Positions 1 to 8,676 of a stretch of DNA of 64,000 bases are shown in pieces. The position numbers and the translations under genes are program-made. Positions within the stretch are counted from its first letter, which is position 1, and the number at the start of each line of letters is the position of its first letter. The stretch covers positions 62,001-126,000 of the forward strand of contig NZ_JALKFT010000007.1 of assembly GCF_023242945.1 (NCBI RefSeq), written 5' to 3'. The DNA is from Frankia umida (GTDB taxonomy: Bacteria; Actinomycetota; Actinomycetes; Frankiales; Frankiaceae). The notes beneath the pieces were generated by a model. The model saw only the letters and a list, made by a program, of their open reading frames with translations. It did no database searches and was not told the DNA's origin.

Positions 1-95
1 GACCGCCATTCGGTTGATTCCAGGATTGAAGCCCTGGCCGCGAACCAGATATCCCCCGAACAGGAGGACCCCGACCAGAAGGATCCTCGACGCCG

Positions 96-2141
96 TCAGG
101 GCCCCGAGAACTCGGCGGCGGCCTCCAGGCCGCCCGCCTGATTACGACGCACCATGTCGACGATGCGGGTGACCGGCCCGACGACAAGCAGCGCGTCGCC
201 CGCACACAGCCGCGTGTGCCGACCGGGCCGGGAGTTCGCCGCATCCGCCGCGGACGCCGGGCGCACCGCGAGCACCCGGGTGCCGGTGGCCAGCTCCTGC
301 AGCGTCGGGCCGACCAGGTGACCGCCGCCACGCACGGTCATCCGGGCCACCAGAAACGGTGTCCGATCCACGTAGAAGGTGCTCAGCACGTCGTACCCGA
401 GCGCGACCCCGACAAAGTACGGCGTGGCGAGGTCGGCGGCGCTGCGCGCGGTGTGAATCCCGAACCGGCGCTCGACCTCGTCCGCCATGGTCGTGTCGAC
501 GGTCCGCAGCACCACCCGAAGCTCGTCCGCGGCGCCCCGGCCACCGCGCAGCTCGTCGTGGGCCTCCCGCGCGGACAGCACCGCCTCCAGATTCGCCAGA
601 CCATCGCTGGTGAGCGCCGCGATCGTGGTCGCGTGCGCGAGACCGGCCTCGAGCAGCGTCGAGCGCACCGTCGCATCCCCGATGATCACCGGTACGGATC
701 GTTCCCGCGCGACCGGGAGGTAACGGTTGTTCTCGTCCCGTTCGATGACGACGACCTGACGGCCGGCCCGGAGCAGCCCGTCCATGGTGGCGACACCGAC
801 CGAACCCAGACCGCACAGCACCACGTGGTCACGGACGGCTCCGGCCCGTCCACGGCCCAGCGCCCGTTCCAGCCGCCGGCTGATGATGACATTGGTGATG
901 AACGCGTAGACCACGGCGATCGACAACGCCCCGAACAGCATCAACCCGATACCAAAGATCTGTAGCCAATGGTCCGCGGCGCCGAAGTTGAAGTCTCCGT
1001 AGCCAACGGTGACCATCGTCTCGACCGTCAGGTAGAGCGCGTCGACCGGCCCGAAGTTCGCCGGCGCGGCACTGTTGTTGTCGGTGTAGGTCAGCGACAG
1101 AACCACCGTGCTGGTGACCATGATGGCCAGCACGACGCTGATCGCCAGTCGAAACGGCCGGTCCAGCTCGCCCCGGACCGAGGCCACCAGGTCCCTGACC
1201 CACCGCAGACCACCGCGCCGCGATCGCGGCCGGCCCGACATCCTCGCCAGCCCGTCACCCGACGAGGGCCGACCCGACGAGGCGGCGCTGCCCACGCCAG
1301 CGCCGTGACCGCGATGTCCGAGGGTCGCGAACAGCCGCGCGTCGTGCAGGCCGGAGACCTCCATGCCGCGTTCGTCGAACTCGGCGAGCCGACCCAGGAC
1401 GGTCAGCCGGTCGCCCGGATGCAGCGGGGTGTCCCGCGGCGGGCAGACCTCACCGCGGCGTTCACCGGCCCGGCGCAACGAGATGGGGGTGAGATCGCCG
1501 TAACGGGCCCGGAACGCGCCCCGTCCGGAGATCTCCTCCTCGATGACGGCGAACACCTCGGCGTCAGCCCGGGCGCCCATCGTGAACGCGTGGGTGACGG
1601 CGGAGCGTATGCAGGCCTCGACGAAACTCGGCCCGGCGAGTACAGCCAGATTCAGCACCCGGGCCTGCCCCAGCGCGTCCGCCAGCTGATCACCGAGCTG
1701 CGCGTTGTTGACGTTGACGACCAGACGGACCCGCGGCGCCACCTCCGCGACGACAAGCGCCGTCTGCAGCGTCTCCAGGTCGGTCTCGTGGCAGACCACC
1801 ACCGCCAGGGCCCGCGCGACACCGACCTCACGCAACACGTCCGGGGCGTGTGGGCTTTCCAGCACCAGGCGCACCCCGAGCCGTTCGAGGCGGCGACGCG
1901 CCACCGAGGTCACCCGGTCGTCCACCCCGACCACGCCGACACCGGAGTCCCGCAGCTGCTCGACCAGCCGCAGCCCGAGCCGCCCAAGGCCCTCCAGTCC
2001 GACCACGATCACCTGCCCGACCGGCACCCCGGCACCATCGGACGGCCCGACACCATCGGACGGCCCGGGATCATCGGCGGACCCGGCCTCGTCGGCACGG
2101 TCCCGGGCACCCTCGACGGGCTCCCCTGAAGCCGTCCGCAT
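96..2141 (-). CDS. Two-RCK potassium channel / TrkA-N protein
   Basis: Probable ligand-gated K+ channel of the plasma membrane, 681 aa. In order: an N-terminal Rossmann RCK (TrkA-N) domain near residues 44-170 with the glycine motif VVGLEGLGRLG, a TrkA-C-like stretch to about 270, one membrane helix near 330-352, the K+ selectivity filter TVGYGD near 376-382, a second helix near 395-425, then a second RCK domain starting at VVLCGLGSVG near 443 and a final TrkA-C segment. This two-helix pore fold with regulatory RCK domains is well known; having one RCK before the pore and one after is less common. The ATG has AGGAGGG just upstream. It is transcribed away from the STAND gene. The first ~40 residues are Gly/Asp/Pro-rich and may be disordered. 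The transported ion is inferred from the filter. Confidence 0.9.
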   Translation of the reverse strand: MRTASGEPVEGARDRADEAGSADDPGPSDGVGPSDGAGVPVGQVIVVGLEGLGRLGLRLVEQLRDSGVGVVGVDDRVTSVARRRLERLGVRLVLESPHAPDVLREVGVARALAVVVCHETDLETLQTALVVAEVAPRVRLVVNVNNAQLGDQLADALGQARVLNLAVLAGPSFVEACIRSAVTHAFTMGARADAEVFAVIEEEISGRGAFRARYGDLTPISLRRAGERRGEVCPPRDTPLHPGDRLTVLGRLAEFDERGMEVSGLHDARLFATLGHRGHGAGVGSAASSGRPSSGDGLARMSGRPRSRRGGLRWVRDLVASVRGELDRPFRLAISVVLAIMVTSTVVLSLTYTDNNSAAPANFGPVDALYLTVETMVTVGYGDFNFGAADHWLQIFGIGLMLFGALSIAVVYAFITNVIISRRLERALGRGRAGAVRDHVVLCGLGSVGVATMDGLLRAGRQVVVIERDENNRYLPVARERSVPVIIGDATVRSTLLEAGLAHATTIAALTSDGLANLEAVLSAREAHDELRGGRGAADELRVVLRTVDTTMADEVERRFGIHTARSAADLATPYFVGVALGYDVLSTFYVDRTPFLVARMTVRGGGHLVGPTLQELATGTRVLAVRPASAADAANSRPGRHTRLCAGDALLVVGPVTRIVDMVRRNQAGGLEAAAEFSGP

Positions 2142-2320
2142 ATCCCTCCTCAGCAGCGGGTCAGTGTCGCATGATGGCCCCTGGCGGGTGGACGGAGCAT
2201 CGTCGGGGCGGGTGGTCGCTGTCGCTTTTCGGACCCTGCTATCCCCACACGTCAGGCCACGGCATATTGGTGCAGGTAAACCACCACGGTCTGCTACTCT
2301 CGTTTCTGGGGTATGTACGC

Positions 2321-5014
2321 GTGTCTGAGTCGATTGATCTGGCAGCTATCACGACAAACGTCGAATTCGGCCGCGCGCTGACCAGCGTGCGACTCCGAGC
2401 CCGGCTCAGCATCCGCGCCGTCGCGCAGCGGGTGCGGATTCCGGCCAGCACCGCCGGTGGTTACTTCAGCGGTGCGCATCTACCCGGCCTGCAGCCAGCA
2501 GACCTGCTCACCGACATGCTGCGCGCCTGCGGTGTGTCCGACGAGGCCGAACTCGAACAGTGGACGGCCACCTGGATGCGCCTGCGCCGCGCCCGCCCGG
2601 CCGACGAGGAACACAGCGCCGACCCGCGCCCTGACGGCGGCTCCGTCCGAGACAGCCGAGACAGCCGCGATAACCGGGACTACCGGGACGAGGGAGAGGG
2701 CACCGGAGCCGGCGAGTTCGCCGCGACGATCACCGTCGCGCCTCCGGTCGCCCGGCTGAACCGCATCGGCACACTGTTCGGCCGCGAGGACATCCTCACC
2801 CGGCTCTCGACCCACCTGCCCGCGGCCGCGGGCGATCCGGCCGACGCCGGCCACGGTGGGGTGCACGTTCTGTACGGGATGGGTGGGATCGGCAAGAGCA
2901 CCGTCGCCCTGGCCCTGGCCGACCGGGCACGTCGACGCGCGATCCGGACCTGGTGGATCGGTGTCACGACGGCCGCGACGGTGCCGGCGGCCATGGCGGC
3001 GCTCGCGGTGGAACTCGGCGCGACCCGCCACGAACTGCGCAATGCCAGCCTTCCCGACCTGGTGTGGCGTTACCTGCGTGCGCTGGACGAGCCATGGCTG
3101 CTGGTGATCGACAACGTCGATGATCCGGCGGCCCAGCTGGCGTTGCCCGGCGGCGAACTTCTCGACGGCAGCGGATGGCTGCGCCGGCTGGATGACACCC
3201 GCGGCATGGTGGTCGTCACCACCCGGGACAGGTCCGCCTGGCCGGCCGAGGCCGGCCCCCACGAGGACGACAGCCCCGACAGCCCCGACGGGCGCTGGGT
3301 CACGCTCCATCCCGTTCGGGTCCTGGCCGACGAGGACGCCGGCGCGGCGCTGCGCACCCTCGCCGGCCCGGGCGCCGGTTCGACGGCCGAGGCGCGGACG
3401 CTGGGACGTCGCCTCGGCGGGCTCCCGCTGGCACTCGGGTTCGCCGGCCGTTTCCTCGCCCGCACCGCGCGGATGCCGGCGCACTTCGGCGATCAGGAGG
3501 TGCCACGCACCTACCTGGCCTACGAGCAGGTCCTGCGCGCTGGCGGAGCGGGGCCGGTCCTGCCGGACTTCGACGGGACCTCCCCCGCCCTCGACGGCGC
3601 CTCGCTGCGGACCACCGGCCGTGACCGCGAACGTGCGCTGGTCGGCCCCACCTGGGAGCTGTCCCTGCAGGTCCTCACCGACCAGGGACGACCCGCAGCC
3701 CGCCCGCTGCTGACCCTGCTCGCCTGCTTCGGATGCGACCTCATCCCGCTGGAACTGCTGGATCCCGCGACGCTGAGCACCGGCCCGCTGCTCGGGAAGC
3801 TGGGACCGACCCAGGTGTGGGATCTGTTGGACGCCCTCGCCGGCCAGGGCCTCATCGAACTCGTGCCGTCCCCGCCGCCCTCGACGACCACACCGGTCCG
3901 TCCCGTGCGGCCCAGTGACAACGGCTCCTCGGCCGCGGCGGCTCCGGTTTCGGACGCGACTCCGGCGCAGTGGCAGATCTGGCTGCACCCGCTCGTCCAG
4001 GACAGTTTCCGGCGCCACGCCGTGTACGGCGAGCGGCCCGAGGACTACCTGGAGGCCGTCACCGCGCTGCTGGCCCGAGCCACCCGGTTCGACCCGCGCG
4101 ATCCCGAGCACTGGGCCTGGTGGGCGCGGCTGCGCGCGCACTGGGACGCGGCCCTGGGTCTGCTCGCCGACATCCCGGATGCGGTCCGCGCCGGGCTGCG
4201 GCTACCGCCGGAACTGCTCGTCGCCGCCACGCGGGGCGGTCGGTTCCTGCGCGCGACCGGCTATCCCACCCAGGCCGTCGCCACCTACGAGACGGTGCTG
4301 GCGATGGGTCGCCCGTCGCTCGGTGCCGAACACGCCGACGTGCTGGCCGCCGAGCATGACCTGTACCGGGTGATGGCGGCGCTCGGGCGGCAGGCCGACG
4401 CCGAGCCCGGATTCCGCCGGGTTCTGGACGCCCGGGTCCGACTACTCGGCGCCAGCCATGCCGACACCCTGACGACGCAGCATTATCTGGCCCGGACGCT
4501 GCGGGAACTCGGCCATTTCACCGAGGCGTTGGAGCTGCTGAAACTGACCCTCGAGCGTCGCGTGCCCACCCTTGGCGCCACCCACCGCGACACACTCACC
4601 ACCCGGAACAACATCGGTGATGTGCTCGCCGAGCTGGGCCAGCTCGACGAGGCACAGGAGATGTTGCACGCGGTGTGGGCGGCACGTGGCGACATCCTCG
4701 GTCCGACCCACCCGGCGACGCTGGTCACCCTGGCGCATCTGACCCGGCTGGCGCTGCGCAGCGGTGCCGCGCAGCGGGCCGCCGACCACGCCCAGGCACT
4801 GGTCACGACCTGCCAGGAGGTACTCGGACCGGATCATCCGCGGGCGCTGGCAGCCGTCGGCCTCTACGGCGAGGTCGAACGGCGGCGGGGACGGCTGGCG
4901 CCCGCCGCCCGGGCCGGCTACCTGGCCGCCCACCAACGCAGCCTGCGGGTCCTCGGCCCCCAGCACGCCACCACCGCGACCCTCGCGGGACTGGCCACCG
5001 CCGAGGCCTCCTGA
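2321..5014 (+). CDS. STAND NTPase: XRE HTH, NB-ARC, TPR
   Basis: Signal-transducing P-loop NTPase of about 897 aa. An XRE-like helix-turn-helix lies near residues 15-65, followed by a charged linker with a DSRDSRDNRDYRD run. The NB-ARC core has Walker A GMGGIGKST (~186), Walker B WLLVIDNVDD (~260) and the GLPLAL motif (~366). From about 640 to the end are TPR units of the tetratricopeptide type (repeated A..Y...L.......LG..H..T). STAND proteins act as switches in regulation or conflict; the HTH suggests a transcriptional regulator, and the ligand is unknown. The open frame runs upstream, but I prefer GTG at 2321: the sequence before it is low-complexity and antisense to the channel gene, GGGG lies 9 nt upstream, and a -10-like TACTCT is at 2295-2300. 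It is convergent with the prenyltransferase, 6 bp away. Confidence 0.88.
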   Translation: MSESIDLAAITTNVEFGRALTSVRLRARLSIRAVAQRVRIPASTAGGYFSGAHLPGLQPADLLTDMLRACGVSDEAELEQWTATWMRLRRARPADEEHSADPRPDGGSVRDSRDSRDNRDYRDEGEGTGAGEFAATITVAPPVARLNRIGTLFGREDILTRLSTHLPAAAGDPADAGHGGVHVLYGMGGIGKSTVALALADRARRRAIRTWWIGVTTAATVPAAMAALAVELGATRHELRNASLPDLVWRYLRALDEPWLLVIDNVDDPAAQLALPGGELLDGSGWLRRLDDTRGMVVVTTRDRSAWPAEAGPHEDDSPDSPDGRWVTLHPVRVLADEDAGAALRTLAGPGAGSTAEARTLGRRLGGLPLALGFAGRFLARTARMPAHFGDQEVPRTYLAYEQVLRAGGAGPVLPDFDGTSPALDGASLRTTGRDRERALVGPTWELSLQVLTDQGRPAARPLLTLLACFGCDLIPLELLDPATLSTGPLLGKLGPTQVWDLLDALAGQGLIELVPSPPPSTTTPVRPVRPSDNGSSAAAAPVSDATPAQWQIWLHPLVQDSFRRHAVYGERPEDYLEAVTALLARATRFDPRDPEHWAWWARLRAHWDAALGLLADIPDAVRAGLRLPPELLVAATRGGRFLRATGYPTQAVATYETVLAMGRPSLGAEHADVLAAEHDLYRVMAALGRQADAEPGFRRVLDARVRLLGASHADTLTTQHYLARTLRELGHFTEALELLKLTLERRVPTLGATHRDTLTTRNNIGDVLAELGQLDEAQEMLHAVWAARGDILGPTHPATLVTLAHLTRLALRSGAAQRAADHAQALVTTCQEVLGPDHPRALAAVGLYGEVERRRGRLAPAARAGYLAAHQRSLRVLGPQHATTATLAGLATAEAS

Positions 5015-5020
5015 TCCCGG

Positions 5021-6130
5021 TCAGCGGGGCCGGACCCACATCGCCGCGGTCAGCGCCCAGCCGACGAGAACCGGCGGGGACGTCCACCACGGCAGCGCGC
5101 CGGGGGTGGTCAACAGCCAGGCGATGGCCGCCAGGTGGCAGGCCAGCAGGTTCATCAGCGTGAATCCGGCGCCGGGCGGCGACGGCGGACGCCGCTGCAC
5201 CGGATCCAGGCCGGGCGCACCCGAACGCAGCAGATGGACCAGTCCGATCGCCGCGACCAGGGCCGCGGCCAGCGCGGAACAGGCCGCCAGACCGTGGCCC
5301 GCCGTCGGGGTGCCCGGATCGTCGGCGAGGCCGAATCCCACCACCACGGCCACGGCGATCAGCAGCCCCGCCTGCGCCGCGCAGACCAGCATCACGTAAC
5401 GGGACGGAAAGACGAATCCGTTCGGTCGCCGTAGCCGCACCCCGGTGATCAGTGCGGTGGTGAGCCGTCCCGTGAGTCGGTCGATGGGCAGGTCCCGCAG
5501 GCCGACCACGGTGGCCCCGGTGACAGCGGCGCCCAACGCGAAGCCCGCGGCCAGCACGAACGCCTCCACCCCGGGCCGTCCACCGGCGGCGAGCACCCCC
5601 AGGGGCACCCCGGCGGCCGGTGCGAGCGTGGGTACCACCGCGTCGGCCAGCCACTGGGCCACCCTGACCATGGCCCTCGCCGTCGGTGCCGCCGTGACCC
5701 GGCGTGCCGTGACCTGAAGCGTCCGCAGCACGACGAGCCCGGCGAACCCGAGCCCGTGGGTCACCGTGGGTACCAGCAGCAGCGCCCCGATCGTCACCGC
5801 CAGGCCCGCCGCCGCCGCGGCCATCGCGACGACGACCGGGCTCACCTGCCCCCGCACCAGCGGGCTGGCCCGCCGGATCGGATTGATCCGGTCACCGGGC
5901 AGGCCGTCGAGGGCGTCCAGCAGCCGGCCGTGCGTCGAGACCAGCAGACCGGCGAGCGACAGCAGCAGCACGGTGACGACCCGCGGATGTGCGACGGCCA
6001 GCCCCCCGGCGGCGAACGGGACGGCATCGGCAAGAGCCAGGGCCGGTCGCGTCAACGCCCTCGCGTCCGCGAACCGACCCGGCCCCGGCCGGCCAGGTCG
6101 TGGCACACCCGCATCGCGGGTTCCCCCCAT
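5021..6130 (-). CDS. UbiA-like membrane prenyltransferase
   Basis: Integral membrane protein, 369 aa, with about eight or nine hydrophobic helices. The first cytoplasmic loop reads DALDGLPGDRINPIRR followed by ASPLVRGQVSP, the layout of the UbiA Asp-rich prenyl-diphosphate site (usual form NDxxDxxxD...RPL.SG.IS), and the second loop DLPIDRLTGRL resembles the second Asp-rich motif. Members attach prenyl chains to aromatic or sugar acceptors; the acceptor here cannot be named. The first motif is diverged (no NDxxD), so the substrate or even the activity may differ. The ATG has GAGG 4-5 nt upstream. It is a single gene: upstream is a 667-bp non-coding stretch and downstream the convergent STAND gene. 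Confidence 0.8.
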   Translation of the reverse strand: MGGTRDAGVPRPGRPGPGRFADARALTRPALALADAVPFAAGGLAVAHPRVVTVLLLSLAGLLVSTHGRLLDALDGLPGDRINPIRRASPLVRGQVSPVVVAMAAAAAGLAVTIGALLLVPTVTHGLGFAGLVVLRTLQVTARRVTAAPTARAMVRVAQWLADAVVPTLAPAAGVPLGVLAAGGRPGVEAFVLAAGFALGAAVTGATVVGLRDLPIDRLTGRLTTALITGVRLRRPNGFVFPSRYVMLVCAAQAGLLIAVAVVVGFGLADDPGTPTAGHGLAACSALAAALVAAIGLVHLLRSGAPGLDPVQRRPPSPPGAGFTLMNLLACHLAAIAWLLTTPGALPWWTSPPVLVGWALTAAMWVRPR

Positions 6131-6469
6131 AGGACCTCACGATCATCTCTCGCACCCGGTGAAGCGCTGCGTTCACAAACGATCGCAGTCTGTCGAGATA
6201 AACTCATTCTCGCCGCTGCGAACAAGCCCCCCGCGGATCGCCGTACAACGTCGTACAGGCAGCTTTCCGTGCACAGTCCACGACCAGATGTCGAGATCCG
6301 GCACGCCCGCGCCGAAGCACATCCACGAATTCCAGGCCAGTAAATCACCATGCGTTACGGTTCGCCTGTTCGGTCCGCTCTGGCACCCGGCCTCACCCCG
6401 GCGCCGCGGCCTCCCTCCAGCACGCACATCGCACGTCACAGGCCACGACACCACGACGGCGCGCTGAAA

Positions 6470-6511
6470 CGCCGAAGCGGGCCTCCCCCCGACGAAAGGC
6501 CCGCTTCGGCG
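6470..6511. terminator. Strong 15-bp hairpin, orphan terminator
   Basis: Left arm CGCCGAAGCGGGCCT (6470-6484) and right arm AGGCCCGCTTCGGCG (6497-6511) are exact reverse complements around a 12-nt loop. There is no clear U-tract, which is normal for actinobacterial terminators. The neighbouring genes both run away from it, so it does not end any gene I can see. Confidence 0.55.
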
Positions 6512-6650
6512 ACAGCCCGGAGTCGGCGGCTCCGCCCACCTCCCCGCGAGTGCGACGCGGGAGCAGACCATCAGGTGGGCGAGACCACGTTCGTCCGGCC
6601 TCACCAAGACAACCGCGAGTCGGGCTTTTCGCAAAGGGGATGGCGGTAGA

Positions 6651-6692
6651 TCCGGACAACGTCGGACAGGGGTGACGTACAGGTCCGGACAA
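6651..6692 (+). promoter_or_regulatory. Repeated TCCGGACAA motif, possible operator
   Basis: TCCGGACAA occurs at 6651-6659 and again at 6684-6692, with the related GTCGGACA at 6661-6668. The copies start 33 bp apart, about three helical turns, and sit 100-150 bp upstream of the kinase/TIR gene. TCCGGA is itself palindromic. A regulator site is an inference. Confidence 0.35.
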
Positions 6693-6785
6693 TGCCCGGT
6701 TCCTGTTCATGGATTTCCCCGCGGCACATAGCGCCGTGGCGCGTGGCATCTCCCGGTCCGGTTCGAGATCAGCCCGGACGGGCAG

Positions 6786-6797
6786 TATTCTCCCTGC
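6786..6797 (+). promoter_or_regulatory. -10 element TATTCT, leaderless start
   Basis: TATTCT (6786-6791) fits TANNNT and is followed by exactly 6 nt before the ATG at 6798, so transcription would begin at the start codon. No Shine-Dalgarno sequence is visible, which agrees with a leaderless mRNA. No good -35 is seen. Confidence 0.5.
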
Positions 6798-8600
6798 ATG
6801 GACAAGCGGCTGCGGGAAAGGCTCGATCCGGCCGCGGCCGATGCGTTGGAACAGTGGTGCGCCACGTCTGGCATCAGCTTCACCCTCGACCGGTGGCTGA
6901 CGAACGGGCGGTCCTCGGCCGTCATCGCCGCCGTGATCGAGCATCACCGCTTCCGCGGGGCCGAGCTGGTCATCATGAAGGTCTACCAGGCCACCGGTGA
7001 CTCCCGCCCCGGCGAGTTCGCCCTGCACGAGGACGCCCTGAACCACGACAAGGTCTTCGCCGACGCCCATCTCGCCGAGCTGATACGCGCCCCGGTCTCC
7101 GGCGACAACGGGTGGTGGTTCATCTTCCAGCGGGTCGCGGGCGGCAGCCTGTCGGACATGGTCACCCTGCAGACCGTGCTGCACGACGTGCTGCACCCAC
7201 CGCGCCGCCCGCTCGGCGGACTTCCGATCCCGGTCAACGGCCAGAGTCCCCAGTTCCCCCGCGCCCAGCAGACCGCCACCGCCACCGCCTTCGCCGCCGC
7301 CAGCGCCACCGTCGTCGACTCGACCCTCACCGACTGGGTCGGCCGGCCGCAACTGCGCGACCTCACCGTCCCGGCGATCCTGCGCCGCCAGCTCGACCAT
7401 CGCGCAGGCCCGCAGGGCGCCGTCACCAGGCTCGCCCAGGACTACACCGGGACCACCCTGACCTGTGCGGACGAGGACCAGCCCCTGGTGAACCCGTTCG
7501 GCCTGGTGTTCGACACCGACCGCTACGACCCGATCGTGCTGCCGACGTTCATCGGACGGGTGCACGGCGACCTGCACATCGAGAACATCCTCGTGCCCAT
7601 GTCGCTGCAGGACGTGGGCACGTCCTACCAGCTCATCGATCTCGCCCGGTACTCCGCCCACGCGGTGCTCACCCGTAACCCCACCCACCTCGTGCTTCAC
7701 CTGCTGGCCCGCACACTGAACGAACTCGGCCCGGTGGGGCGCACCGCCGCCATCGAGATGCTCCTCGACCCGCGCAACACCGGAGAGCTGCTTCCCAGCT
7801 GGCTGGCGATGTTCATCCGCGCCACCCGAAAGGCCGCGGAGGACTGGGCGCGCAAGGTCTCTCTGGTGGACTACTGGCGGGACCAGGTACCGCTGTCCCT
7901 GCTCGCCTGCGCCCTGACCTGCATGGTGAGACCGTCAACCCGGCCGCAGGACCGCGACTGGTTCCTGCGTCTCGCCGCGAACGCGGCCACCGCCATCCTC
8001 GGACGCCACCCCCTGCCAGCCTCCCCGACGTCGTACCAGAGCGCCGTATCCAGACCCGCGGCACCCAGCGGGGATGTCACCACCCCGCCATCCCCGACGC
8101 CGACGACCGACCCGCCGGCACCAGCCACGGGCGCGCCTCACCCAGCTGCCACCACCACGTCACCGCCGTCACCGCCGTCATCTCCCGCGGACACCCCGGC
8201 CGGCCGGTTGGCATCGCGGCCGGCGTCGGACGTCGACATCGTGATCTCCTACGCGCCCACTGACCAGACCTGGGCGGCCTGGATTCACTACCACCTTCGG
8301 AAGGCCGGCTGGCGGGTCGCCGTAGCCGACAGCACCCGGACCAACGGGCGACGCGCGCGGCACGCGGACGCCGCACCGACCCGCACCCTCGTCGTCGTCT
8401 CGCGCGCCCATTCCCTTGACCAGGAGGGGACCGCGTACAACCCGGCGGGGAGGACGAACAAGCTGGTCGCGGTACAGGTCGAGGCCACCGAACCCGCCGC
8501 GTCCACCATCGGCGTCGACATCATCGATCTTGTCGATCTCGGCGAGGACGAAGCCAGGATCACTCTCCTGGCCCGTATCTCGGCGATCCTCCCCCGCTGA
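6798..8600 (+). CDS. Kinase-like phosphotransferase fused to TIR domain
   Basis: Protein of 600 aa with two parts. Residues 1 to ~420 resemble an aminoglycoside-phosphotransferase/choline-kinase-like fold: the catalytic-loop motif HGDLHIENIL near 256-265 and a following QLIDLARYS near 275-283, where LID takes the place of the metal-binding DFG/DxD step. The N-terminal lobe (VIAAVIEHHRFRGAELVIMKVY) could supply the nucleotide-binding Lys. After a Pro/Thr-rich linker (~420-470) comes a TIR-like domain beginning VDIVISYAPTDQTWAAWIHYHLRKAGW and ending near 600. TIR domains signal or cleave NAD+; I cannot place the catalytic Glu with confidence. Similar kinase-like modules occur in NTP-dependent conflict systems of multicellular bacteria. 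It stands alone, probably leaderless. Function is inferred; phosphotransfer and NADase activity are both unproven. Confidence 0.82.
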   Translation: MDKRLRERLDPAAADALEQWCATSGISFTLDRWLTNGRSSAVIAAVIEHHRFRGAELVIMKVYQATGDSRPGEFALHEDALNHDKVFADAHLAELIRAPVSGDNGWWFIFQRVAGGSLSDMVTLQTVLHDVLHPPRRPLGGLPIPVNGQSPQFPRAQQTATATAFAAASATVVDSTLTDWVGRPQLRDLTVPAILRRQLDHRAGPQGAVTRLAQDYTGTTLTCADEDQPLVNPFGLVFDTDRYDPIVLPTFIGRVHGDLHIENILVPMSLQDVGTSYQLIDLARYSAHAVLTRNPTHLVLHLLARTLNELGPVGRTAAIEMLLDPRNTGELLPSWLAMFIRATRKAAEDWARKVSLVDYWRDQVPLSLLACALTCMVRPSTRPQDRDWFLRLAANAATAILGRHPLPASPTSYQSAVSRPAAPSGDVTTPPSPTPTTDPPAPATGAPHPAATTTSPPSPPSSPADTPAGRLASRPASDVDIVISYAPTDQTWAAWIHYHLRKAGWRVAVADSTRTNGRRARHADAAPTRTLVVVSRAHSLDQEGTAYNPAGRTNKLVAVQVEATEPAASTIGVDIIDLVDLGEDEARITLLARISAILPR

Positions 8601-8609
8601 ACCCCGCCG

Positions 8610-8635
8610 CCGGCCGCCAGTCGGCAGTCGGCCGG
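8610..8635. terminator. Hairpin between convergent genes
   Basis: CCGGCCG (8610-8616) pairs with CGGCCGG (8629-8635) over a 12-nt loop, in the 76-bp gap between the stops of the convergent kinase/TIR and carboxylase genes. It could end both transcripts. Confidence 0.4.
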
Positions 8636-8676
8636 TCGCCGGTCGGGGTCGACGCGTGACGGCCGGCGCGTCGCTG

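Larger units (their letters stand above)
6131..6797. other. Intergenic stretch, no supported gene
   Basis: About 667 bp between the divergent prenyltransferase and kinase/TIR genes. Open frames on both strands here lack recognisable protein character. It holds a perfect 15-bp hairpin (6470-6511), an imperfect palindrome centred on ACGT at about 6242-6254 (GTACAACGTCGTAC), and two TCCGGACAA repeats close to the downstream gene. The part from about 6170 to 6310 is less GC-rich than its surroundings. Confidence 0.6.

Noticed and set aside
1..141. Open frames at the left edge on both strands (a hydrophobic ILLVGVLLFGGYLV on the minus strand; a frame ending at 141 on the plus strand)
   Set aside because: Too short, no in-frame start with ribosome site, and the two readings are complements of each other; the gene that would decide lies outside the window.
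6340..6420. tRNA-like GGTTCG/CGGTCC segment
   Set aside because: No acceptor, D or anticodon stem can be built around it.
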